Shown here: one piece after another, positions 1-5,949 of the stretch
How the letters are laid out: each line of letters opens with the position of its first letter
How positions within the stretch are numbered: position 1 is the first letter of the stretch
Assembly (NCBI GenBank): GCA_008501785.1
Contig: QQUD01000358.1
Span: 1 to 13,854 of the forward strand
DNA length: 13,854 nucleotides
From: Chloroflexota bacterium
GTDB lineage: Bacteria > Chloroflexota > Anaerolineae > Promineifilales > Promineifilaceae
Direction: 5' to 3'
Position numbers and translations under genes: made by a program
Notes under the pieces: model-generated
Seen by the model: only the letters and a program-made list of their open reading frames with translations
Database searches by the model: none
Told to the model about the DNA's origin: nothing

Positions 1-446
1 TGATAAAGCATCACCAGCCACGTTTGTCCTTCGGTAGATGGTGGTGGCGGGATGAATTCTGCGGGTGGCAGCGTTGGGACAGCTTCTTGTTGTTCAACGA
101 AGAAATCGTCTTCTTGCTGGGGTACGGAGGGTGCGCTGAAGTTGGAGCCGCCGAGAAGATCGCCACCGCCAAAGATGAAGAAGGCACCAACGAGGCAGAC
201 GCCAATCAAGCCAATAATAATGATCACGGACAGCGGTAGTTTGGCGCAGCCGCTGAGCAATGGACCGATGGAGCCACCGGAAGACGGCCGTATTGGTGGC
301 CGCGACCCCCCACCAGACCCACCCGTTGGGCGTGATGTGCTCGGGCGTGGGCGTGAGGATGGTCGTTTGCGCTGGGGGGCGTCGGCGCGTTCGCGCGGCT
401 CTTCAGCCCGGCGGCGGCGCTGGGTTTTTACAGTTCTTTTTGCCAT
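1..446 (-). CDS. Membrane-anchored clostripain-like (C11) cysteine peptidase, N-terminal part only
   Basis: Open frame read leftwards from an ATG at 446 and running off the window edge: 148 complete codons with no stop. The leader on the minus strand holds AAAGGGA about 9 nt before the ATG. Residues 1-35 are an Arg-rich tail (QRRRRAEEPRER). Residues 40-62 are Gly/Pro/Ser-rich, 70-92 form one strongly hydrophobic helix (LPLSVIIIIGLIGVCLVGAF), and 105-140 are a Pro/Glu-rich linker. The last visible residues, TWLVMLY, match the first beta strand of clostripain-family (peptidase C11) domains, which often begin TWTVMLY. The predicted topology is a cytoplasmic N-terminus, one membrane anchor and an external peptidase domain. 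The catalytic His and Cys lie outside the window, so the family call rests on this short motif and on the architecture. One ACGGCCGT site (284-291) lies in the low-complexity linker. Confidence 0.6.
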   Translation of the reverse strand, partial: MAKRTVKTQRRRRAEEPRERADAPQRKRPSSRPRPSTSRPTGGSGGGSRPPIRPSSGGSIGPLLSGCAKLPLSVIIIIGLIGVCLVGAFFIFGGGDLLGGSNFSAPSVPQQEDDFFVEQQEAVPTLPPAEFIPPPPSTEGQTWLVMLY

Positions 447-498
447 AGGATTTTCCCTTTCCTGTTATTGGTTGAATTGTTTTTGATGGTGATGACAG

Positions 499-559
499 CG
501 AATGATAGGAATCAACGAATATTCCGAATTTCTTATTCGCTAATTCCTAATATTCGTTG
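499..559. promoter_or_regulatory. Cluster of CGAAT/ATTCG half-sites with a perfect 11-bp inverted repeat
   Basis: In the 176-bp gap between the two minus-strand genes, CAACGAATATT (513-523) is mirrored exactly by AATATTCGTTG (549-559). A smaller CGAAT/ATTCG pair (525-529, 535-539) is nested inside and another CGAAT lies at 499-503. The outer pair could form a hairpin ending transcription of the YchJ gene, but there is no clean T run. The repeated half-sites look more like an operator for the peptidase gene downstream on the minus strand. Function is inferred; the symmetry is seen directly. The rest of 447-622 shows nothing clear. Confidence 0.4.
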
Positions 560-622
560 TCCTCTCTAGTAAATTAGACTTCATTTTAGCGCGAAAGTCA
601 CTTGTAGTCGTGCCAGGCAAAC

Positions 623-1036
623 TTACCTCCCCCAAGCCTTCCCTTCAACCGGTTTCACATACAACCAGCGTCCTTTAAGCTTTTCAAACAAACTTTGTTC
701 TGTGAACGAAACATCTTGCCCATCTTGCAGCAACACAGCCTGGAAGGTGACGGTCGCTTGCTCAGGAGACACGGTTGCTTGTTTCAGGATGTGCAGCCCC
801 ACAAACTGTGTGTGTTCGCAAAACCATTTCAATTCTTTGCGAAACATTTTTGCATCTGTTTTGATGCGTGGGCTGTTGGGATGTTCGGTTTTGATGACGT
901 AGCCCACTTTACCCAGCGCATAGGCTGCGTATCGTGAGCGCATGAGTGCTTCTGGCGTTGGGGGAAGCTGGCCTTTGTGAAAGGGCTGGCAACAGGTCTG
1001 ATAAGGTTGGCCGCTGTGACAAGGGCAGGTTTTCAT
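623..1036 (-). CDS. YchJ family (UPF0225) SEC-C motif protein
   Basis: 137 residues, a near-complete match to the YchJ/UPF0225 pattern. The N-terminal SEC-C zinc motif is CPCHSGQPYQTCC (Cys4, Cys6, Cys15, Cys16) followed by PFH. Next come the family signature PTPEALMRSRYAAYALG (26-42) and an NTF2-like C-terminal half (WFCEHTQFVGLHIL, then VTFQAVLLQDGQ). SEC-C motifs bind one zinc and occur in SecA and in small proteins of unknown role, so no reaction can be assigned. The start at 1036 is supported by GGAG about 5 nt upstream on the minus strand. It is divergent from the MFS gene across a 135-bp gap. His7 stands where many family members have Gly; the four Cys ligands are intact. Confidence 0.93.
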   Translation of the reverse strand: MKTCPCHSGQPYQTCCQPFHKGQLPPTPEALMRSRYAAYALGKVGYVIKTEHPNSPRIKTDAKMFRKELKWFCEHTQFVGLHILKQATVSPEQATVTFQAVLLQDGQDVSFTEQSLFEKLKGRWLYVKPVEGKAWGR

Positions 1037-1136
1037 ATGTCTCCGTCTACATTTGTGGTATGGTTCGATATTCTATAAGTTTAGCAGAAAGTAGTGGTTT
1101 TATGGGTCGTTTAGGAAGGATTATGGAACGCGGACT

Positions 1137-1152
1137 GTTACCAGACGGTAAC
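1137..1152. promoter_or_regulatory. Short inverted repeat before the MFS gene ribosome-binding site
   Basis: GTTACC (1137-1142) and GGTAAC (1147-1152) form a perfect 6-bp dyad with a 4-base spacer, ending 6 nt before the GGAAGG ribosome-binding site (1159-1164) of the GTG-started MFS gene. It could be a small operator in the divergent 1037-1171 region or a leader hairpin near the ribosome site. No clear -35/-10 pair is seen in this gap. Short dyads also occur by chance. Confidence 0.25.
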
Positions 1153-1171
1153 TTGCGCGGAAGGACGCGGC

Positions 1172-2416
1172 GTGGAGATTAAAACTTCTAGGTTGTCGGA
1201 AAACGGCCGTATTCTTTTCATAATCGGTCTCGGCACTGCATTGTCGCTGATTGGGGATGCGTCGATGTACACGGTGCTGCCTACGCATACGGCTGAGGCG
1301 GGGATTGGGCTGGCGGCGGTGGGGGTGATGCTGTCTGCCAATCGCTGGATACGGTTGGGAGCCAATGGTGTGGTGGGCTGGCTGTCGGAACGGTGGCCGC
1401 GACGGTGGTTGTTTGTGCCTGCGTTGTTTTTGGGGGCGTTGTCAACGGCCGTTTACGGCTACACACAAGGCTATTGGCCGCTGCTGGTGGGACGGCTGCT
1501 GTGGGGCATCTCCTGGTCAGGCATTTGGGTGGCTGGCAATGCAATTGTGCTAGACATTTCGCAAATGCACAATCGGGGGCGATTGGTGGGGCTGTACAAC
1601 GTTGCCTTTTTTACGGGCGCGGGGGCGGGTTCATTTGTGGGTGGCGCACTCACAGATTGGTTGGGATATGCGGCAATGTTTCGCGTGGCGGCGCTGCTGA
1701 CACTGTTGGGGGCAGTAGCAGCGTGGTTGTTTTTGCCAGAAACGGGGCAGATGCGGAAGGAACGGGTTGTTGAAAAGGGTGGTGATGGTGTGAAGGGAAC
1801 GGCCCCTTCGACTACGCTCAGTGCAGACGTTCCCAAACCCCAAATGGTCTCCATCCTGACACTCATCGGCGTCAATCGCATTGTGATGGCAGGGACCTTG
1901 TTCCCGACGTTTGGCCTTTTTTTGTTGCAGATGTTGGGAGAGGAAGTGATGATAAACGGCCGTATTGTCGGCATCACCACGCTCACCGGATTAGGGTTGA
2001 GTGCCAGCACATTTATCGGGCTAGGATTTGTGCCGTTGATGGGTAGTTTGTCAGATCGATGGGGCAATCGGTGGGGAACGGCGGCTGTTGGTTTGCTGCC
2101 AGGAATCACCGGCTTTGTGCTGCTCTCGTTGGCTGCGCCGTGGATGATTGGGTTAGGGATGCCGTTAGCATCTGCGACAAGTGGCAGCAATCAAGGGATG
2201 GCAACGGCGCTGCTAGGCGACGTAGCAGGGAGCAAAAGCGGTCGCTGGTTGGGGGTACTGTTTACAGTGGGCGATTTGGCAAGTGCGATTGGGCCACTGC
2301 TGGCGTTTTGGTTGATTGCTTTTATGCCAATTCGAGTGTTGTATGTGGCAGCTAGTGCTCTGTTGGGGTGGATGCTGTTGGTCGCTGTTTGGTGGGGGTG
2401 GAAAACGGCCGTTTAA
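1172..2416 (+). CDS. MFS transporter (12-TM drug/metabolite efflux type)
   Basis: 414 residues with about twelve hydrophobic helices in two halves and a hydrophilic loop at about 196-226. Two copies of the major-facilitator motif A lie between TM2-TM3 (GWLSERWPRR, 69-78) and TM8-TM9 (GSLSDRWGNR, 291-300), which fixes the superfamily. A Gly-rich segment (FFTGAGAGSFVGG) fits the TM5 region of proton-driven exporters. The substrate cannot be read from sequence. The GTG start at 1172 is chosen because GGAAGG ends 7 nt upstream. Four intact ACGGCCGT sites fall inside it, encoding NGR (1203 and 1956), part of STAVYG (1445) and the final KTAV before the stop (2405). A fifth copy in the central loop looks split by 24 bp (residues 212-219, PSTTLSAD). 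The gene is G-rich on the coding strand up to its last codons. Confidence 0.88.
   Translation: MEIKTSRLSENGRILFIIGLGTALSLIGDASMYTVLPTHTAEAGIGLAAVGVMLSANRWIRLGANGVVGWLSERWPRRWLFVPALFLGALSTAVYGYTQGYWPLLVGRLLWGISWSGIWVAGNAIVLDISQMHNRGRLVGLYNVAFFTGAGAGSFVGGALTDWLGYAAMFRVAALLTLLGAVAAWLFLPETGQMRKERVVEKGGDGVKGTAPSTTLSADVPKPQMVSILTLIGVNRIVMAGTLFPTFGLFLLQMLGEEVMINGRIVGITTLTGLGLSASTFIGLGFVPLMGSLSDRWGNRWGTAAVGLLPGITGFVLLSLAAPWMIGLGMPLASATSGSNQGMATALLGDVAGSKSGRWLGVLFTVGDLASAIGPLLAFWLIAFMPIRVLYVAASALLGWMLLVAVWWGWKTAV
1795..1834 (+). repeat. Split palindrome carrying an in-frame 24-bp insertion
   Basis: GGGAACG (1795-1801) is mirrored by CGTTCCC (1828-1834). Removing 1805-1828 would restore GGGAACGGCCGTTCCC, a form of the ACGGCCGT palindrome found all over this window, and leave the MFS reading frame intact (Gly-Thr-Ala-Val-Pro). 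The 24 inserted bases contain CTTCGACTACGCTCAG, which resembles short dispersed repeats known from many bacterial genomes. They encode PSTTLSAD in the cytoplasmic central loop, where extra residues are tolerated. The insertion history is an inference from symmetry. Confidence 0.55.
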
Positions 2417-2490
2417 TCATGTCATAATTCTGCAACAATTCCCCCTCATACTTGCCTCAATTCAATAATTTATTCATTTATTAGGCCGGA

Positions 2491-2526
2491 CTGGTTTGGT
2501 GTTTAGCTCAAACAGACACCAACCAG
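2491..2526 (+). promoter_or_regulatory. Leader hairpin upstream of the acidic repeat protein gene
   Basis: CTGGTTTGGTGT (2491-2502) can pair with ACACCAACCAG (2516-2526): an 11-bp stem with one bulged T and a 13-base loop, ending 26 nt before the start codon. There is no T run, so it is more likely a 5' leader structure or protein-binding site than a terminator. The 2417-2490 stretch before it is AT-rich and probably holds the promoter, though no convincing -35/-10 pair stands out. Confidence 0.35.
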
Positions 2527-2552
2527 AAAGGTACATTTGAAACGAGGTAAAC

Positions 2553-3758
2553 ATGAAAAAACGACATTTAATTTTGATGCTCTTGGCTGTTTTTGCAGTA
2601 GCTGGTGTAGTGGCTGCGCGGTATCCTGGGAATGTGGCAGCTGGGGGTGGGGAAACGCCTGCACGGGGCACAGTGGAAACGGCCGTTTCCACCCAAACCA
2701 TCCCCACCGATGAAGACCTAATCGATGAAACCGATTATCCCGATCCGTTCACTGCTGCTGCTGAAGCCATCGGCATCACCGAAGATCAATTGTGGGAAGC
2801 ACTAGACAGCGGCAAAACAATTGCCGAGGTAGCCCAGGCCAACAGTACCGATGTACAAAAAGTCATCGATGCTATGGTCGCTGCTGAAAACAGCTTTATC
2901 GACCAGCTACTGGCCGACGGCGAAATTGATACAGCCGAAGCCGACGAGTGGCGCAGTGAAGTCGTCGAATACATCACCGAAGCCGTCAATGAAGTGATGG
3001 ACGATGAATACTTTGAAGAGGATTTTGATGAAGAATTCGTAGACCCATTTGTCATCACCGCTGAAACGATTGGTGTTGATGAAGATACATTGTGGGAAGC
3101 GCTGGAAAATGGCAAAACTGTTGCTAATGTAGCTCAGGAAAAGAATGTTGACCCACAAACAGTAATTGACGCATTGGTTGCAGAAGAATCGAAATGGATT
3201 GATGAAATGCTGGCCGATGAAAAAATCAGCGCCGAAGAAGCGGATGAGTGGCGTGCTGAGCTAACCGAGTACGCGGCTGAGTTTGTGAACAATGGACTAG
3301 AATTTTTAGAAGATGCCTATTATGATGACGATTTCGATGAAGACTTTGTTGACCCAACTATCACTGCCGCAGAGCTGATTGGTATTGAGGAAGATACATT
3401 GTGGGGAGCACTTGAAGCAGGTAAAACGATTGCCGATGTTGCCAAAGAAAACAATGTAGACCCACAAACCATCGTCGACGCCCTGGTTGCTGAAGAATCA
3501 CAATGGATTGATGAAATGGTGGCTGATGAAGAAATCAGCGCTGAAGAAGCAGATGAATGGCGAGCCGAAGCTGCTGAATACGCTGCTGAATTTGTGAATG
3601 AAGGTTGGGACTTTGAAGGGTTTGAAGATGGCGTTGCGCTTTATTTGCCTGAAGAATGTGTGCTTGAAGCAGATGGCACAGCATTGGCAGACTTGGAAAT
3701 TCCTGAAGCGTGTGTAGATGGGTTTGCGGTGTTGGGTGAAACGGCCGTAACCGACTAA
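2553..3758 (+). CDS. Secreted acidic protein with three tandem ~100-residue helical repeats
   Basis: 401 residues. Residues 1-22 form a signal peptide (MKKRH, then LILMLLAVFAVAGVVAA). Three homologous repeats start near 64, 164 and 267. Each reads roughly as TAAExIGIxEDxLWEAL, GKTIAxVAxxxxVDPQTVIDALVAEE, WIDEMLADExISAEEADEWRAE. Strongly acidic linkers follow the first two repeats (DEYFEEDFDEEF near 151-162 and YYDDDFDEDF near 256-265). The C-terminus after 360 has two Cys (369, 387) that could form a disulfide. Similar repeats occur in exported actinobacterial and Chloroflexota proteins of unknown function, so no activity is assigned. The ATG at 2553 has GAGG 5 nt upstream. ACGGCCGT sites encode ETAV near the mature N-terminus (2679) and again near the C-terminus (3741). 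A hairpin terminator follows. A related module appears in the histidine kinase encoded downstream. Confidence 0.8.
   Translation: MKKRHLILMLLAVFAVAGVVAARYPGNVAAGGGETPARGTVETAVSTQTIPTDEDLIDETDYPDPFTAAAEAIGITEDQLWEALDSGKTIAEVAQANSTDVQKVIDAMVAAENSFIDQLLADGEIDTAEADEWRSEVVEYITEAVNEVMDDEYFEEDFDEEFVDPFVITAETIGVDEDTLWEALENGKTVANVAQEKNVDPQTVIDALVAEESKWIDEMLADEKISAEEADEWRAELTEYAAEFVNNGLEFLEDAYYDDDFDEDFVDPTITAAELIGIEEDTLWGALEAGKTIADVAKENNVDPQTIVDALVAEESQWIDEMVADEEISAEEADEWRAEAAEYAAEFVNEGWDFEGFEDGVALYLPEECVLEADGTALADLEIPEACVDGFAVLGETAVTD
2673..2692. repeat. Longest copy of the dispersed ACGGCCGT palindrome (20-bp perfect dyad)
   Basis: GTGGAAACGGCCGTTTCCAC is a perfect 20-bp palindrome. Its core ACGGCCGT occurs 14 times in the window, starting at 284, 1203, 1445, 1956, 2405, 2679, 3741, 5236, 7302, 8074, 10028, 10959, 12544 and 13352. 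Near-copies GCGGCCGT start at 9427 and 13206, and a split copy lies at 1795-1834. Flanks tend to be GGGAA on the left and TTTCCC or TATT on the right. About 0.2 copies of a given 8-mer are expected by chance in a window this long. Such density recalls HIP1 (GCGATCGC) in cyanobacteria. Confidence 0.85.
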
Positions 3759-3819
3759 CCGCATCTCAAACGGTACTTTTTGCTAATTCAGCCGACTCAA
3801 ATCATCAACTATACTCTTT

Positions 3820-3868
3820 GTGGCGGGCATCCAGGTTGATGCTCGCCACTTCCTTGCATATTTTTACA
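3820..3868 (+). terminator. Probable intrinsic terminator after the acidic repeat protein gene
   Basis: GTGGCGGGCATC (3820-3831) pairs with GATGCTCGCCAC (3838-3849) through a 6-base loop (CAGGTT). The 12-bp stem has one G-U pair. The tail TTCCTTGCATATTTTT (3850-3865) is T-rich but interrupted. It lies 61 nt after the stop at 3758 and 45 nt before the deiminase gene, so it probably separates the two transcripts. Confidence 0.6.
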
Positions 3869-3894
3869 TAGGTTGATTATGAGGAATTTGAAAA

Positions 3895-4968
3895 ATGGGA
3901 CGAATATACTTATTGTTTTTTTTAACGATAGTTGGATTTTTGGTTGCGTGTGATTATGCAGATGACACAATCTTAAATTCTGAAGAAGAAATGATGTCAG
4001 AAACCAATGATTTTGTATTCGAGCAAGATTTAAACTCTGGAATAAGAGTGCCTGCGGAGTGGGAACCTCACGCGGCAACCTGGATGCAATGGCCCAAACA
4101 TTACGAAGCTAATATGCGACCTGCATTTGCAAACATCATTCAAGTCATTCAGGCGTATGAGCCGGTCCATCTTTTAACCAACAGTGAGGCAGAAAAAGCC
4201 GAAGCGGTGCAGTTCCTCTCTCAACAAGGTGTCTCCAATACAAATATTACCTGGCATATCGTTCCGGTAGACAATTCGTGGCCGCGTGATAATGGCCCAA
4301 TTTATGTAACCGATGGCACAGAAACCTGGATTCAAAATTGGAAGTTCGATGCATGGGGCAGTAATTTTGGCAAGGATGTTGAATTTAAAAACGACAATCT
4401 TGTTCCCATCTTCATTGGAAATTATCTAGGATTGCGCGTAGAGGATCGCCAAGATTATATTTTGGAAAAAGGCAATCTGGAAGTCAATGGTGAAGGGATA
4501 GCAGTCCTAAACTGGGATTGTCAGGATGACAGAAACCCAGGCATGACGCAAGATGAACACGAAGCAATTCTCAAAGAGGCATTTGGGCTTACCAAAGTCA
4601 TCTGGGCGTATGGACATGACCCGGCAGATGGTACCACAGGCCACATCGATGGCACCGCCCGGTTCATCGACACATATACCCTCACCATTACTGATTTCGG
4701 CTTAAAAACAGAACAAGACCTGGCAAAAGCAGCCGAAGCGGCTGGTTTAGAAGTTGTTTGGTATCCGGGTAGCCCAAACTGGCTGGTAGGCAATGGTTTC
4801 GTGGCAGCAATGGGTGCTGGTGATGCAGCTTTCGACGCTGAGTTAAAATCATTGCTCGAATCCTTTTTCCCAGACCGTGATGTTTACTTGCTTGATGCCA
4901 AAACAATCGAGACTGCCGGTGGTGGCATTCATTGTGTTACCAATGACATGCCAGCTTTTGAAAATTGA
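3895..4968 (+). CDS. Exported agmatine deiminase / peptidyl-arginine deiminase family lipoprotein
   Basis: 357 residues. The N-terminus is a lipoprotein signal peptide: IYLLFFLTIVGF, then lipobox LVAC with Cys19. The rest matches the agmatine deiminase/porphyromonas-type PAD family (PF04371): PAEWEPHAATWMQWP (53-67), WPRDNGP (129-135, substrate-binding Asp), LEKGN (190-194), RNPGMTQDE (213-221), GHIDG (249-253, catalytic His and Asp) and GGGIHCVTNDMP (342-353, nucleophile Cys347). These enzymes hydrolyse a guanidinium group, releasing ammonia and leaving a carbamoylated amine or citrulline. The standard agmatine enzyme is cytoplasmic; an exported form could act on extracellular agmatine or on protein arginine as in Porphyromonas, and sequence cannot decide. 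The usual EGGN has Lys at position 192. Start chosen for GAGGAA 8 nt upstream. Confidence 0.88.
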   Translation: MGRIYLLFFLTIVGFLVACDYADDTILNSEEEMMSETNDFVFEQDLNSGIRVPAEWEPHAATWMQWPKHYEANMRPAFANIIQVIQAYEPVHLLTNSEAEKAEAVQFLSQQGVSNTNITWHIVPVDNSWPRDNGPIYVTDGTETWIQNWKFDAWGSNFGKDVEFKNDNLVPIFIGNYLGLRVEDRQDYILEKGNLEVNGEGIAVLNWDCQDDRNPGMTQDEHEAILKEAFGLTKVIWAYGHDPADGTTGHIDGTARFIDTYTLTITDFGLKTEQDLAKAAEAAGLEVVWYPGSPNWLVGNGFVAAMGAGDAAFDAELKSLLESFFPDRDVYLLDAKTIETAGGGIHCVTNDMPAFEN

Positions 4969-4995
4969 TTGACTAATTTCTTCCTCGTCTATAAT
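4969..4995 (+). promoter_or_regulatory. Promoter for the two-component operon
   Basis: TTGACT (4969-4974) and a consensus TATAAT (4990-4995) lie immediately after the deiminase stop codon. The spacer is 15 nt, shorter than the ideal 17, so an alternative TTGATT (4965-4970, 19-nt spacer) is also possible. Transcription would start near 5002 and give a leader of about 134 nt before the response regulator ATG. Confidence 0.5.
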
Positions 4996-5000
4996 AGGTT

Positions 5001-5026
5001 GGCAAGCGATTTTAAAGGTACTTGCC
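5001..5026 (+). promoter_or_regulatory. 5' leader hairpin or weak terminator before the response regulator
   Basis: GGCAAG (5001-5006) and CTTGCC (5021-5026) can pair across a 14-base loop and are followed by TTTATTT. From the TATAAT promoter just upstream this hairpin would form at the very 5' end of the operon mRNA. It could instead be a weak terminator for the deiminase gene. The 6-bp stem is short. Confidence 0.3.
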
Positions 5027-5135
5027 TTTATTTACGTAAAATTATTACCATGGACTGGAGCAAACACGGACTAGAATTTTGATAATTTTGTATTTCTCCT
5101 GTCAGTATGTATTTTAGCAATTAGAAAACGAACCA

Positions 5136-5810
5136 ATGTCTTTAAAAGTGCTGATAATTGAAGATGAAAAGCGGATTGCGCATTGGGTGCAGACTTATTT
5201 TGAACGAGATGGGTTTGAGACGGTGGTGGTGGGAAACGGCCGTATTGGCCTAACGCTCGCCCGTACCGAAAACCCCGACCTGATCATCCTCGATCTGATG
5301 CTGCCCGGAATGGACGGCATCGACATCTGCAACACCCTGCGCCAGGAGTCAGACGTACCAATCATCATGCTCACCGCTCGTGACAAAGAGCCAGAACGCA
5401 TCAAAGGGTTAACCATCGGAGCTGACGACTACGTGACAAAACCATTCAGCCCAAACGAACTGGTGGCCCGCGCCCGTGCCGTTTTGCGTCGTGTGAAAGG
5501 CACAACACAGCGGCAGTTGAGTGCGGGGCCAATCATACTCAACGTTGAAGCCCACACCTGCACCATCAACGGCAAATCCATCGAACTACGCCGTACCCAT
5601 TTCGCTATTTTAGAAACCTTGATGCGGCATCCCAATCAAGTGCTCAGTCGTGACCAACTGCTCGAACACGCTGTCACCAACGGGCTTGATGTGATTGATC
5701 GCACCATCGACAGCCACATCCGCCGCCTGCGCCAACAAATCGAACCCGACCCCAAAAACCCGCAGTTCATCCAAACCGTTTATGGCGTTGGGTATAAGTT
5801 CGTTGTTTAA
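5136..5810 (+). CDS. OmpR/PhoB-family response regulator
   Basis: 224 residues. The receiver domain (about 4-118) has acidic pocket residues E9, D10 and E11, phospho-acceptor D53 in LIILDLMLPGMDG, the switch Thr80 (IIMLTARD) and Lys102 (DYVTKPFSPNELVAR). The winged-helix DNA-binding domain (about 130-224) ends with DRTIDSHIRRLRQQIEPDPKNPQFIQTVYGVGYKF cut here only in naming its ends: DRTIDSHIRRLR and VYGVGYKF. It is phosphorylated by the kinase encoded next and should bind promoter DNA as a dimer. No strong ribosome site precedes the ATG. An ACGGCCGT site (5236) encodes NGR at 34-36, and base composition flips from G-rich to C-rich exactly there, within the receiver domain. Confidence 0.95.
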   Translation: MSLKVLIIEDEKRIAHWVQTYFERDGFETVVVGNGRIGLTLARTENPDLIILDLMLPGMDGIDICNTLRQESDVPIIMLTARDKEPERIKGLTIGADDYVTKPFSPNELVARARAVLRRVKGTTQRQLSAGPIILNVEAHTCTINGKSIELRRTHFAILETLMRHPNQVLSRDQLLEHAVTNGLDVIDRTIDSHIRRLRQQIEPDPKNPQFIQTVYGVGYKFVV

Positions 5811-5835
5811 TTTCGTAAATCTAATCCGCAGAACT

Positions 5836-5903
5836 TGTCATACCTGCGAAGGCAGGTATCCATCTTTTTCGAAGAGTGGATTCCCGCCTTCGCGGGAATG
5901 ACA
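5836..5903. repeat. 68-bp double-hairpin repeat element between response regulator and kinase
   Basis: Two 27-nt arms (5836-5862 and 5877-5903) are inverted repeats with 23 of 27 matches around a 14-nt centre containing TTCGAA. Each arm is itself a hairpin with a perfect 8-bp stem: ATACCTGC-GAAG-GCAGGTAT on the left and ATTCCCGC-CTTC-GCGGGAAT on the right. The four differences between the arms are two base pairs changed on both sides, so both stems stay intact. ATTCCCGC...GCGGGAAT hairpins are common dispersed repeats in many bacteria. Here the element lies in the 139-nt intercistronic gap and could lower or stabilise downstream kinase mRNA. Confidence 0.85.
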
Positions 5904-5949
5904 GATTAAAGTTCATGGGATTATTTAATCCCCATTTCTTAGGAGACGC

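Noticed and set aside
52..486. Plus-strand open frame of about 144 codons at the left end
   Set aside because: It lies opposite the peptidase N-terminus. Its translation is low-complexity (Gly, Pro, Arg, Ser) with no domain, while the minus strand gives a coherent anchor-linker-domain layout and a ribosome site.
1471..2190. Long minus-strand open frame (239 codons) opposite the MFS gene
   Set aside because: Composition is Pro/Ser/Asn/Thr-rich and has no recognisable domain; the plus strand encodes a clear MFS protein with both motif A copies.
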